A stretch of 64,000 nt of DNA from Protea cynaroides. Its lineage: Eukaryota; Streptophyta; Magnoliopsida; Proteales; Proteaceae. This document shows positions 47,930 through 59,736 of the stretch, piece by piece (position 1 is the first letter of the stretch; the number at the start of each line of letters is the position of its first letter). The stretch is taken from the NCBI GenBank assembly GCA_028583415.1, contig CM053266.1:7759217-7823216 (forward strand), written 5' to 3'. Under the pieces are notes generated by a model. It made no database searches. It had not been told where the DNA came from and saw only the letters and a program-made list of their open reading frames with translations. The position numbers and the translations under genes were made by a program.

Positions 47930-49950
47930 CATTAGGTATGAGTGGTCGGCGCTTTTGCAATAAGAGCACTGGAACAAAGGTTGAGGTTGGCTGACACTTG
48001 AACAATGAGCAACTTGAGACTTATAGCTCATCATTGTATGAAGGGTCTACTTAGCCTTTTTTTGAATCTTTTTGGCTAAAATCTCTGAAAGCTTTAGTTG
48101 AAGTGAGGGGTTCCCTTTGCTAGCTAGAACTTGCACAGGAGTTGGTGATCCTACTACGGTCCCTATGTGGGTTTAATATAATGGTGCCCGGGTCCTTTTG
48201 TTCTTCTCCCAGGGAACTTCTAAAATGGGTAGTCCCTACATCATCAAAGCTTGTGGGCACTTGGTCTGGTCAAGCCTAATTCGATGGCATTCCGAACATT
48301 TAGGCAAACCTTTAGGAAAATCTCTGACAACTTCCACTAAAGGTCTAAGTTTTCCCCCTATCACTGGGCAATACATGTGGTAAAATTATCGAGAAATCTC
48401 TTCCTCAGCTGTCAACTCGATCTCTATTTTAGCTAGAGGCTTTTTGAAATCACTTCAGGAAAAGCAGATTTGTGAGATCATCTTCTTGCAAATGTCTCGA
48501 ATGTCGGCCTACTGAGGTGATAACAGAGTTTGTTCTTGAGGTCCCCACCAAATGTAGGGATTACCTTGTATCTCAAACTCATCATAGTCTCAATTAACCT
48601 CTTTAGGGCAGCTTCCCTTATCATGATATTGCCTACTAGTCTAACACCTACTGACTTTCTCTTCTGGATTCTAATTTTTCAGAGTAGGCGGAACCTCTTC
48701 TTCTAAAGCATCCTGGTGTGGTGTATACTTAGCCAAAAAGGCTTCTTAAAATGTATCCCACGAGATCTTTTGATTAGATTGTTGTAACCGGGCTACTATA
48801 CCTTGCCACCACCAATATGATGGTCCGTCTAATATGTAGGTAGCACTTGAGACTCTTTGGTCATTTGAATTACCCAGAATATCACACGCCTTTTCCACAT
48901 TGTGAATCCATTCCCTCAATTGAGCTAGTTCATGAAACATTCCTGTAAATTTAGGAGGTCCTATCTTAAATGACTGTTTGAGGGGTTCACCTGAATAGGG
49001 TTGTTGCTATTTGGACATGGCCAGTGGTCAATTTTGGGTAACCACTGCTTTAGGTTTGTCTTCTTTTACAAACTTGAGCTGTTCCATTACTATCTCATCA
49101 TCAGTAATGGTGTTAATCTCATGCAGAAAGGTAGTATTGCCTTGCTTTTCCAGGGTTACTCATTGTTGGGAAGGCATAACGGGCTAGGAATGCTTCCCGA
49201 AATACTTCCCATGGAATTACCTGATACTGCTGCAGCAACTTGAATTCAATGTCCAGCCACCATTGGTAAGATCCTACCTTCAGCCGGTAGGCTACATATG
49301 TCACCTTCATATCATCAGGGTAGTTGAGCATACTCAGAGTTTTCTCAATATTCTAGATCCAATACTTTGGTTGGTCAGGTTTGTCTGATAGTCCAATGAA
49401 CTCAGCTGATTTCAATTTCAAAAATCGGTCCCAGGTTTGTCGCACCAGGTGACCTTCCAAAATTCCCTCTCCAAATGCAGAGACTAGCGGTTGATTTTTG
49501 TTAATATTCAATCTATCGCCTCGTCTGCCTCTAGACTAGATGCTTCGGTTCCCATTAAGGTGTGAGGCAGAACAATTGGGCGGTGCCATCAATTACAGTA
49601 CCAGCCGGTTAGTACGACGCTTCTCAGTAAACGGTACTAGAGTAGTAACAAACAGAGAACATAAGCGAAGCGACACTAATTATATGCATTATCGACCCTA
49701 TGATTCATTGATACACCTGTTACTGTGTCATCCGGTCTCATATTTTGGAGTCGACTCTACACGATCAGGCATCACAACCGTCGAAACTTTTTGGGTTCTC
49801 TGGGCCTAGCCAGTCATGACAGCGGTCTCGCAGTGGCGCAACTGGTAGTCCGTTCGGGTTTTTTTGAGGGCTACCATTATTGGTTGGAGGGGTGCCGGTC
49901 ACGGAGCTAGATGCAACTCTTCGTCGAGGTTTATGACCGGTTAGAACCAA
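47930..49950 (-). pseudogene. gag: gag region of element VI with two capsid cores
   Basis: Starts at 49950 (MVLTGHKPRRRVASSSV). The first capsid core (about 49410-49119) has F-L-K-L-K-S-A-E-F, YPDDMKVTYVAYRL, SYQWWLDIE and FREAFLARY. A second core follows at 48985-48740 (F-K-I-G-P-P-K-F-T-G, LREWIHNVEKACDIL, DGPSYWWWQGIVARL), then a degenerate stretch and a CX2CX4HX4C knuckle (CSYCKSADHSYLMC) near 47960. Two cores before one knuckle suggest a chimera of two elements or an internal duplication. Many stops; long dead. Confidence 0.65.
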
Positions 49951-50784
49951 ATTTTTCTCTATAAATTCAAAACGTAGGGCCTGTCTTTTCCCACTCTTAT
50001 TTTGTTCGGTTGAGGCTCCTTTTTCGCCTCTGGGTGCTCAGTTCCTCACCTCCAGTGCTCAGTTCCTCACCTCCAGTGCTCAGTTCTTTGCCACCAATGC
50101 TTGTCAAGGCTATCCAACTCCAAGCGATAGTCTCCGATTTCGATTTCAAGGTGTGATTCTTACCTTCTCCAATAGAGATATTCTCCCTAGGTTTAGGGAT
50201 CATCTTCTACAACTCTAGTTTTTTTCTTTGTTCTCTGGAATTCCCTCTTTGTTCTCTGGAATTCCCTTTCCCCAAGATATAAGCACTTTTGTTTAACTAG
50301 ATTAAGTCTATGGTTTCGCTAGCATTACTTATCTCCATGTCAATGTTCTTTATGATTTTCCTCGTAGTTCTTGTAATCTATTACTCAGGTACGGGTTATC
50401 CCTATTCAATGTATGTATGATGACTTGATAACCCATTGTTAAGGCTTAGTGGATAGGCTAATGTTTTACCACGCATATTGTTTGTTCATCCTTGATTCAT
50501 AACCAATGCGACTTTATTTCTTTGATTCTTCTGTCTTTGCCCACGAGGAAATGACACACTTTGGTTTAGTAAATGGAAGGAACTCCATTTTGGGATTGTT
50601 TTGTTTATTATTCTTTGGCATTGGGTTGCCGTTATCCAACAGTCGCATTCATGGACCGATCACGCCTGAACTGAATTTCCTCATTCCCTTCCCAACTTTC
50701 TAACACTCTTTATGAAGTCCTCTTTTTATTTTTCTTAAACCATCGTGTTATTCCCTTGATTATCTTTGTGTTGTTTTCAGGACA
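49951..50784 (+). promoter_or_regulatory. Promoter, leader and intron of the VI antisense gene
   Basis: A good TATA box (CTATAAATT, 49959-49967) points rightwards only nine bases from the gag ATG on the other strand. The leader contains three tandem copies of a unit with GTGCTCAGTTCCTCACCTCCA (50037-50090). An intron of 630 nt (AAG|GTGTGA at 50151, TTTTCAG at 50780) ends four bases before the ATG. Confidence 0.55.
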
Positions 50785-51980
50785 ATGACACAGAAAACCA
50801 CCGCCAAGCGTCCACGGGCCAGTGATCTGCCCGCTTATGACGAGGTGCGGTTCTGTTCCTTGGAGGCACAACGAGCTTTCCAAAGTTTGAACGTAAGTCG
50901 GTAATATTGGGTTGTCGATTGTGTTTAATGAGTAGGAGTGACTTGATGTTAAGGCAGCATTCGATGTCATGGGTTGGTCTCCCATGCTCAAAATTGATAT
51001 CATAACCAAGCCAGATTTAGTAAAACTCTTTTATTGCAACTCGCATGTGGAGGATGGCATGGATGATGAATATGAGGTAGAAGATCTTTGTATTTCTAGT
51101 CATATAAAAGGTCACGACATTTCATTCAACATGGAGCAATTAGAGGGCTTGTTAGATATTTGCAAGGCCAGGGACAAGGTGTTTAGGGGGTATAAGGACA
51201 AAGAGTTCATGTCCGAAAGTCATCGAACCACCATCTAGAACCGAATTCTCAAACCAGGCTAGGAACATAATAAGGCAGTCAACTATCATCCATTGCCCCG
51301 CGTCTACTGTAGGATCATCCAGTACAACATCCTGCCCTAGAATGGTCACTTCAATGAGGTTTCTACCTTTGGCCAGTTCCTTACCTAAAGAGTGGTGACT
51401 AGGGATCTAATCTTCTTGCCATACATTTTGATGCGGACTATGATCGCGGTGGCTAAGGGTACAGGGTCTTCACATCTACGATATGATCAAATGCTGACTC
51501 ATCTCTTTGTTCATATGGGAATAAATGTTTAGGAGGAGGAGGCCTTTAAAGAGACTGCGGCGGCTCCTTTGAATTGACTCGCCATTAGGAAGATGAAGCT
51601 TCATGATGTGGTACTCTTGGATGAAGAGTTGGAAGCTTGTGCTCCTCCCAAGGCACATGCAGCACCATAGGTGGCCAAGGTGGTTGGGGAGACAAAGGGT
51701 ATGGCAGGTCATGATGCACCGACTAGGGTTGAGGGAGTAGTTGGAGGTCAGACGGTTCATCTCAAGCTTCCACTACTTTAGGTGAAACCATAGCCGAGGT
51801 TCACAGCATCAAGGCTAACCAGAAGGAATTTGCATCCACCATAGAGAATCAGATCTGGCACTTTTGACATATGCAGACATCTTTCTCCTCTCGGCTTAAT
51901 GTTTTCCGGACGGCATAGACGAGACGAGGGCTGGCATCCTGACAATGGAGGAAGTTCAAGAGGCATCTATGGCAGCATGA
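50785..51980 (+). pseudogene. Antisense gene of element VI
   Basis: ATG 50785 (MTQKTTAKRPRASDLPAYDE). Conserved pieces: A-F-D-V-M-G-W as in RAFGDMGW of the other copies (about 50955), the K-P-D-L-V-K-L-F-Y-C segment, HIKGHDISFNMEQLEGLLD, then the region matching PRVYCRIIQYNILP (about 51298) and a tail ending E-A-S-M-A-A. There are frameshifts and stops throughout. The conserved position, intron and motifs show descent from the same antisense gene as I to III. Confidence 0.6.
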
Positions 51981-52386
51981 GTGCACACCTTCCAGTGAGT
52001 CTGTGAATAGAGACCACCTACTGATTGGAGTGATCTTAGCTAAGACATCTTTTTCCTTTCTCTTTTCATTTCTTGGAGAAAATTAATTGAACCATTTTTT
52101 ATGCACAGTTTACTCTTCTTCTGCACCATTTTTCTTCTAATATGGTTTATGTTTCTTTCCGTGGTTTATTTGTAAACAATGATATTTGAAATTTTTGGGT
52201 TGTTAATATATTAATCTCTAATCTTTCCCTAGCATGTTATGCTTGTTTAGTTTTCGTTACACACACAACACATACATTGTTTCACCTTTACAATTAATGC
52301 TCTTTAGGCTTTTATTCATCTTACTACTCATTTTACCAGAAAGCTTTTATGACATTGGCTTGATTAGACATAGTATGCAAAGCATT

Positions 52387-52398
52387 GCTCTGATACTA
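52387..52398 (-). other. Primer binding site of element VI
   Basis: GCTCTGATACTA is the complement of TAGTATCAGAGC, one change from the Met-tRNA site; the LTR starts four bases further right. Confidence 0.75.
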
Positions 52399-52757
52399 AA
52401 CCTGTCACACCCCAAAAACCATGGATAAAGTATTGGAATATAATGGACCGACCTAACATTTAGTCATGGTCTAACTCAAAATCAGTGCTCTGAGTGCACT
52501 AACCTCCATCTAAGCCTAGCCCAATTGCCATGTAAGCAAAAATTAGAGTGACTACCACAGCAAAAATAATAGGGTAAAACAGAGATCTATTTATAATTGA
52601 ATATTATATAACTTTGTTTAAGTATTGAGTTTTGTTCTTCACATCACAAGAAAGAATTCCTAGACATAGTCCATATTAACAGGTCCAATTGAATAAATAA
52701 CCAACAGCTGAATTTAAATTAAATAAAAGTAAAAGTAACTATTTGACGATCCATTTG

Positions 52758-52901
52758 CTAATTGCAATCCTTCGCGTCCATGTCATGAGAAGGTTTAGCA
52801 TTATCTTGCTTCATCTCTATCGCTTGTACATCTGGTGATCCTGAAGTTGAAGCACCACAAACATTCGTCAGATTTACTAAGCAAGTACCTGCAATATCAA
52901 C
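52758..52901 (-). CDS. LTR-terminal small open frame, element VI (diverged)
   Basis: 47 codons, opening V-D-I-A-G-T-C as in V-D-D-A-G of the other LTRs and ending in DMDAKDCN before TAG. The C-E-C-x-x-C ending is lost or replaced, but the frame stays open over the full length. An acceptor-like TTTTTTTAG precedes it. Confidence 0.32.
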   Translation of the reverse strand, partial: VDIAGTCLVNLTNVCGASTSGSPDVQAIEMKQDNAKPSHDMDAKDCN

Positions 52902-53511
52902 TAAAAAAATGGTGATTGCGAGGGTGAGCACTCCAACTTGAGCTCATGAGAAACAGACAAGGAAGCAAGCAATGCATGATAGATTAATGCATATACAAGG
53001 GTCTAGTATAATGTATACAAAATATTATGGTAAGGCTTGCCCACACTCACCAAAGTTGACCATAACCTCCATGCACAATAGAGAATGGACACTTGTCAGT
53101 CTACTCCAACGGCCTTAGCGAAGCCACGTGTCTCCTCTATGAATGGTAATAGAGCAGAAGTCCATCCAGTGACACTCCAACGACCACTGCCGACCCTTCT
53201 CCCTCATTCCTTATTACATACCAGTACTTAACCCCCTACTGGCTAGGGTTACACACATGGGATCCATCGCTAACCAATCCTATATGACATCATATGCATT
53301 CCCATAATATCCTAGCAGAAGTCTCAGTCAATCTGCTTCCCCCTATAAACGCTATCATCCCACTAGGGCATTGGAGAAATGCATGGCAAGGGATTTGCCT
53401 AGTAGGTCGGCTACAGTGGTCCTCAACCCTTCACTACTTCCCACCAAGCCACACAGCATACATTCATAGTCATCATACATATAAAATTAATGCAATGCAT
53501 GCAAAAGTGAC

Positions 53512-55708
53512 TATAAGACCAGCACTCCACGAACCAGGTCTAACATGGGTAATCGTGTCATAACAGGTCTTTCCATCATTATCGGGTCAGACAAGACATT
53601 CAAATGATGAAGACACGCATCAAGGTACGAAACTGACAACTTTAACCTTGATTGCTCTAACTGGTTAAGCTTGTCTGATCACACGGGCAGTGACCTCGGT
53701 CAGTGCCACTGAACAACCTAAATTTCAATTCAAGAAAGGAATTTGGTGGGACCCACTTCCCAACTCTTGCATGGAAACTTTTCCATATGATAGTTCTAAC
53801 CTAATAAGGACACTCTCCCTATATATTAAGCCTTACTTCCTAGTCTCTCTCATTCCTTGACCATCCAAAACCCTAAAATTGAGAGAGATCTAAGAAAGAA
53901 GCTATAAAAGAGAAGAAGAAGGCTTTGTAAGGAGGGATTGTTTCTCCAACAAGAGTTCACCATCGGTTTCCATCAACACCTTCACGAAACCTCTAGTAAG
54001 TCCTCAAACCTATTGGAAGGGATTAATATGTATAAGATTGGGATCACAACTATAAACAAATGATCCCCATACATTAAGGTTCATATTGTTCGAATGGTTC
54101 ACAAAGATCCATTAACAAGAGTGTTGGGATAAACTAGGGTTACAATGGAAGAACTAACCCTAACATATTTTAGACCCTAGAGTGGTGTAGGATGAACCCT
54201 AGAATGAGTTGGGAGATCGACTCTTAAGAAAAGACAAACAGAGAAACAATATGGATAATGTTCGATGTGTTCTCTGGTGGAACTTATAGTGACACTGGTA
54301 AGTTGACCAGTGGGACACAAAGTGCCACCGGAGATGCCACAGGTCATATTCGAGAAGCCCTTGGAAGTTCATCGGAGGGGTGTCCAGTGTGGCTACTATC
54401 AGACAGAACATTGCCACCGGACAATGTCTGGAGGGACTTATTCCTCTCCGAACAGTGAATCCGAAAAAGAATAATTTACTAAAATTAAATCTAATTTAAT
54501 AGTATTATTTTTCTAGGACTCATGAGCAAGCATGGTTAATCTCTACAGCTCAGAGAGTGTCTAATATCACTCAACAGGTGAGAGACAAAATCCTAAACTA
54601 ACTGGTTAATTAAATAATGAACCTTACATGTTGTTTGGTATATTGTGCATTTAACATGTCATCCAATAATTATTATATATTATTCATGCATATTTATTTC
54701 TGCTACTATGAGAATAATGTTGAGCATGTGTTTGTTTAGTTGGTGTGTTGAGTGAAAAGATGTTGGAGTCTTGGACCGTTCATCACACTAACACTGCTTT
54801 GTATCACTATCTACCTTAGCATACTTTGTACGAGACAGAGTATCAGGGAGAGTGCTAGTGGTGTTGGTTGTAGCCATACCATTAGACCCTATATCTATCT
54901 CTATCTCGATGTAAGAGATGTTGGGATAGGGCCATGGATACACTTGTGATGACATGTAGGATTAGTTAGTAACAGAACTCTAGTTTGCAAGCCCTCACCA
55001 GTAGGGGTGTACATATTGGTATGAGGCAGAGTATCAGGGGGGGTGCTAATAGTTTGGTTGTAGCTTGATGTTAGGCTATAGCTCTATCTCTCTCTCATAG
55101 TGAGTGATGTGGGGGGACAAAAATTTTGGTTGAAACCTGATCATTGGGTATGCTCACACTCTCGTATTTGGAGGTGTGGTTGTAGTCTATCCTTACCATA
55201 GCACATTGTAAACTTTACCAAACCAAATGATTGAATGTTATCTCATGCATATTTCTTGTTGCATTGTTTTGTTTCTCATTGAGCTAAGTTGTGAACTCAC
55301 CCCATGATATAATTTTCTTTTTTAGTTGATGATGCAGGCATTACTATAGAGGACTACATCAATATGCTTTCATATGGACTAATGGTGGCTCTTGATGTGT
55401 AGGCGGTATAGTCATTGCGAGTGTCTCTACTATGTTTATCTTTAGGAGATTTATCATTTGTATGGATTTATAAGGTTGTATTATGATACTATTTACGTTT
55501 TGGTCAACATTTGAATAATTTGATATAATTTAATTATCATTTAAATTCTTAGTTCATTAATAAAAACTTCTGCTATTATTTATATATTCTAATTATTGGT
55601 TACATGTGTGGTTTGAACGTTGACATGGTTCTTTGTGATCTTGGCTTGAACCATGGTTTGTTAGCCGTTCAATCACACTTTTGGTTTGACCAGAATTGGG
55701 GTGTGACA
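53512..55708 (+). mobile_element. Solo LTR V, plus strand
   Basis: 2197 bp, TATAAGACC (TGTAAGACC with G to A) to GTGTGACA, flanked by near-identical GTGAC and ATGAC. U3 has CAGTGCCACTG (53701) about 110 bp before the TATA (CTATATATTAAG, 53819). The leader ends in CTAGTAAGT (GT 53996). A GCCACYGG/CCAGTG cluster fills 54289-54425. U5 has two CTATCTCTMTC boxes. The small terminal frame (55326-55446) is broken by two stops and a frameshift but still shows C-E-C-L in another frame. Confidence 0.85.
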
Positions 55709-56998
55709 ATGACAGTTATTAGATGACATGTTATTCATAGCAAGCATGTTACATAGACATACACAATATCAGAAAAACTTCAAAAATTAGTCAGGGTTCT
55801 ATTCCTCACCTGAAGGTTTAAAATTATGATTTATCACACCGTGCGAGGTTGTACTGCCTTAGTACCTGACACTAGTGTAGTGTGCACAGATATCAAATTA
55901 GTTGTTTAAGTCATAATAATCATCGAATCTGAGCATCATGTCCATAACCGGTCATAAATCCGGATGCTTAGGGTTGAGTCCGGCTTCGCATCCGGATGAT
56001 ATCCAAAGCTATCTGCCAATAGCCGGACGCGGGGCTGGTCTATCAGTGTCAATTCCTACTTCGTGTCCAGTAACTTATGGAGGCTCACTGTGACCGGCTG
56101 GTCACGATGCCAGTCGCTCAATGGTGAGTCTGGCTTTTCGTTCGGCTAGTCCCCAAAGGGCTTGATTAGGGTTTATTGTCTAGCTGGAGGCATAGATTTC
56201 GCCTCCGGGGGTCCCCTCCGGCCATGCCTCTAGACCTCGTTGTGGAAGTCCGTTGGTGGTGCTTTTGATCGGAGTTTCACCACACTTTAATCTCTCTGTT
56301 CATTGATTTTATATGGTCGTCTATACACATTCCTCCTAAATCTCGACATTACTGTACGAGGTTTATTCATGATAATGTATTTAAGATCTATTCCGAATCA
56401 TACCAAGAGAAAAGGTCTTCTCGAGATTCACAAGATGATTCTCCGCTCAGCCATAAATGGTTAATGGAGTTCTGTCAAGGTACGTTAGTTTAAGAATTTA
56501 AGCATTAAATCCTTCTATATAAATTGTTAAGATGCGATTCCTATGAGAGTTACCTATGATAGATCGAGCGGTGGTACAAAGCAATGAATGGCATCGGTGG
56601 TTATTAATGCAAACACTACTCCAAACTTCTCTTCCTCCTTGACTCTCTCTGAGAACATGTAAGAGTTTTCTTGTGAATAACGGGACTCAGGAGAGAAAGG
56701 AGTTTGATATGGGTATTCTATTAGAGTCTCCCTTTGAAGTGGGACTCTTAGTTAGAGTGGGAAACTGTGAAACTGAGCCAAGTGGCAGAACAAGAGTTTG
56801 AGTAGGAGTCAAACGCTAAAATCTTAATTTGATTGGTTGGTTTGGAGATAGGACTCCTTGGGTTCGTATGTGGGCCCAAGGGAATATTCTCGTGTTCTCC
56901 AATTGATCATATTTGAAGTAGAATTCCTGTGGGTGCCTATCTAGACTCAACCGGTTGTAGGGGGCAGTCGCGCGATTGGCTACCCTTTTAGGTCTCAC

Positions 56999-58101
56999 CT
57001 TGCCTAGTCTTCATATGCTTGGGATTTCCTTGAGGTTTTAGCTTTATTGCTCCATAGGTTAACTTGAGTTCAGGTTTATCGATGGTAAAAAACCTTGGCA
57101 CAGAAGAAAAGTTGAGGTAGGCTGAGTTTTCTGGGTGTAGGTTTTACGTAAGGGAATGGTGACACATGATCACACGGACCCTGTTTTATATAGCTAGCAT
57201 CTTAAAGGGACACGGTGGCCCGAAGGGACTGGGGACAGGGAATCTCTACTGTGATGCAGACCTCTTTATGCTACACTTAGGTGGTTGCATTTTCCACGGT
57301 CCTCAACCCTTGTCGATAGGGGGTTATATGTTGGCATAGACTCACATCTCTAGATACACTGAACGTACTGTGTAGAGGCTAGATCTCTTAATACCAAGAC
57401 AAAGTCTACTTTTGGAGGTGATGATCCTTTTTTTTTTTTTTTTTTTTTTTTGGGGGTTCACTTGTAGAAGTAATTTGGTAATAGAGGCCTAGGTATTTTA
57501 CTTCTACCTTTGCCTGGTACATGAGAGTTGGATGCCATTAATCGTAGATGGGGCTGAAAGTTGTGGCTGAATCTCAATAGTGCACCTATAGAACCATTAC
57601 ACCAATGACCTAATAGTAGGGATGTATCATCCTTCATTTCTGCATCTCATATGATACTTGAATCCTCAGAGCTGGGATGGGAGCTCACCCCTCGTATCAA
57701 TACTCCTTTCTAGATTCTGATGCATGTGACTTCTTAGTCGTTGACTTTATGTACAATCTATCTATGACAGTTTATGATATAGGTTTACTCTTTCTTTTTG
57801 GGTAATTGTATTTTGGGTAATTGTATATGATGATGCGATATAATATTTTGGGAACAAATTTGATTTAAGGCATAACAACTGTTAAATTATGTTATTATAT
57901 CATTTGATGGCATTGGTTTACTTATGAAATTAGCTCCACTATTATTACTCTGATTTGTTTATCTAATTATTGTTAGATATTGTATGTGTAGATTGTGAAA
58001 TGATTAGTAAATCACAGCATGTTAGTGGATCCTGGGTGGATTTGGGTCTTTATATGGGGCGACCCTAGTATCATGCCCATTTCTAGAAATGGGCTATGAC
58101 A
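56999..58101 (+). mobile_element. Gypsy LTR fragment, 5'-truncated
   Basis: The right end GGGCTATGACA, the GAGCTCACCCCTCGTAT word at 57681 and GATGCATGTGAC at 57718 match the U5 ends of the other LTRs in order, so this is a plus-strand LTR tail of a related family. A run of about 25 T lies near 57428. It lacks the small frame beyond its first few codons. No primer site follows, so the internal region is gone. Confidence 0.5.
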
Positions 58102-58685
58102 CTTCATCCCTTTGAGCTGACCCTATCACTACAGGTAGGGTGTTTTTCCCCCTCTTTTTTATGAATTACAATCTATAGTTAATTGGGAATTAAATTTTCA
58201 AAATTGGGTTACTTGAAAACATTTCAATCTTTTCTAGCCCCTCTTCATCTCATCGCCACTACAATGTGTAGATAATAAGAAACCAAATGCACCAGATTGA
58301 ATCACTTGAATGCTGAAAAGGTTCAATCTTTTCTTACCCCTTGTCATCCACTTCTCTAGCCTTTGGTTGGCCTTTACAGTTGCACGACTTCTTGATTGGT
58401 CTCCTAATATTATATCCATGTGTTGTGAGACTATTTATAGGGAATTGAAGAGGCCAAGCATCCCACGGCCAGGAGCTAATTAGCTTTGGTGTTGCTGGTT
58501 TGTTTTACTATTTCCAGATTATGCTTATTGTGAGCACATGACAATCGTATTGTACAGGTAGTAAGGACTGATCAATCCATGCCTATATTTAAAGTAAGGT
58601 TTAACGTTAGTTCAAAGAAAGTAATCGTATACATTAAAATGTAATGAAATTGAGTATGTGATATGTATGTGATGTGTATGTGATT
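58102..58685. other. No gene seen
   Basis: AT-rich sequence without a credible frame. A pair of similar blocks with GTTCAATCTTTTC or TTTCAATCTTTTC (58223 and 58318) suggests an old local duplication. Confidence 0.35.
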
Positions 58686-58750
58686 CTTTAGCTCAAACAA
58701 GTAGAGCACTTAGAGATTTCCAAGAGATGGTGGTTCAAATCCATTAAGCT
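58686..58750 (+). other. tRNA-like A and B boxes, possible SINE head or tRNA relic
   Basis: TAGCTCAAACAAGTAGAGCA (58689-58708) resembles the A box and GGTTCAAATCC (58732-58742) the B box of a tRNA, at about the right spacing. The acceptor arms do not pair and no 3' poly(A) or T tail is obvious, so this is not called a working tRNA. Confidence 0.35.
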
Positions 58751-58839
58751 TCATTGATTTTCTTTTGTTCTAAATTCTTATGGCATGAATCCAAAATGAT
58801 ATAGATGGATATTTTATTTTTGGAAATTTTTATTGTGGC

Positions 58840-59075
58840 CGTAGCTGCATTGGTGTATGAGCGGTGGGCCTGCAATTCTCGCAGCCAAGGACGCACTCCT
58901 TGCGGCCGTGACTACTATTGGAGTGCGGGCAGGCCAGCATGCCTTGTTACTGCACTGCACTCCTTGTAACTATGGCTGCAATGTGTGTAGGCGTGCCTCC
59001 ATGACTTGCAGCCGTGGCTGCACTCCTTGCGACTATGGCTGCATTGGTGTGCGAGCATGTCTGCATGCCTAATTT
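58840..59075. repeat. Degenerate GC-rich tandem repeat
   Basis: About three units of 60-85 bp share CACTCCTTGCGGCCGTG, GCTGCATTGGTGTGCGAGC and CTGCATGCC. The region is distinctly more GC-rich than its surroundings. Open frames across it are by-products of the repeat. Confidence 0.55.
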
Positions 59076-59736
59076 CTTCAAGTTTGACCACAAACTAAAC
59101 ACCATATGGGATGGGGTTGACTCTAAAAAAAACACATGTTTTGTCCCAAGTGATCATAGTATCACATGTGAGAAATTTGGCTTTATGAGAGTTCTGCTCA
59201 ATGACAATCGACCTCTACCAACATTGTTTCGCAAATTTTGGATATGACTTAGCAATGAATATGGATTTGTCCTATGCTCCCAAAAATTAAAAGCTTCATG
59301 TGGTTGGCTTGTGCTTCAGGATTAGCTACAGCAATGGCGCTCTAACGATGGAATATCTTAGTCGACCCCATTTGTCTCTGTTGTGGACTCCATGAGGAAA
59401 TGGTGTCTCATGTCCTTCTAACTTATCCCTTTACCAAAGCTGTCTACTTTGGTGTAGTCTCAATTACAAAATTTTGGATTTTGTCAGTCCTCTATTCCTT
59501 GAGTGTATACAAGAGTGGTCTTCTTTCCACTATCTGGATAAAAACAAAAGCAAGCATACAATTACACTATGTCCTTTTATTTGCTAGCATCTATGGCTCA
59601 CCCGTAATGAATTGGTTTTTGATCTTCATAATCTATCCCCTTTGGATGTGATTGTGCAAACTAAACATCACTTCCATCTTTATCTGAATACCATTTCATC
59701 TTAATTGTCTAACAACACTATTTCCCCACATATATC
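59076..59736 (+). pseudogene. LINE reverse-transcriptase tail (zf-RVT) fragment
   Basis: The frame at 59287-59455 reads KSFMWLACASGLATAM, then after a TAA W-N-I-L-V-D-P-I, CLCCGLHEEMVSH, and VLLTYPFTKAVYFG. This matches the zinc-binding segment at the end of plant L1-type reverse transcriptases (CxxC...E..H, usually followed by a Cys that is Tyr here). The following residues to about 59650 are hydrophobic and diverged. No upstream reverse-transcriptase core is present. Confidence 0.6.

Larger units (their letters stand above)
47910..56998 (-). mobile_element. Element VI: decayed minus-strand Tekay-like element
   Basis: Reading leftwards: LTR (56998-55709 and 53511-52403, split by solo LTR V), primer site, antisense gene (plus strand), promoter, gag, then the junction with III-a at 47909. 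Pol is absent. It has the same architecture as I to III but is much more diverged, which makes it useful for judging what is conserved. Confidence 0.75.
52403..56998 (-). repeat. LTR of element VI, interrupted
   Basis: TGTCACACCCC at 52403 to AGGTCTCA at 56998, with solo LTR V removed about 2.4 kb. Minus-strand U3 and leader resemble 1010-1440 of the plus strand (TTCTCAGAGAGAG, GGGAGACTC, CCACTTGGC words). CCGG-containing words (CCGGAT, ACCGGTYA, CCGGCT) cluster in U5 at 55945-56130. No clear TATA box. It contains the most diverged copy of the terminal small frame. Confidence 0.68.

Noticed and set aside
49826..49850. A-box-like TGGCGCAACTGGTAG, suggesting a tRNA or SINE
   Set aside because: It lies inside the minus-strand gag N-terminus of element VI and lacks a B box at the right spacing.
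58857..59247. Cys-rich frames on both strands
   Set aside because: They are by-products of a GC-rich tandem repeat; no homologous frame is visible outside it.
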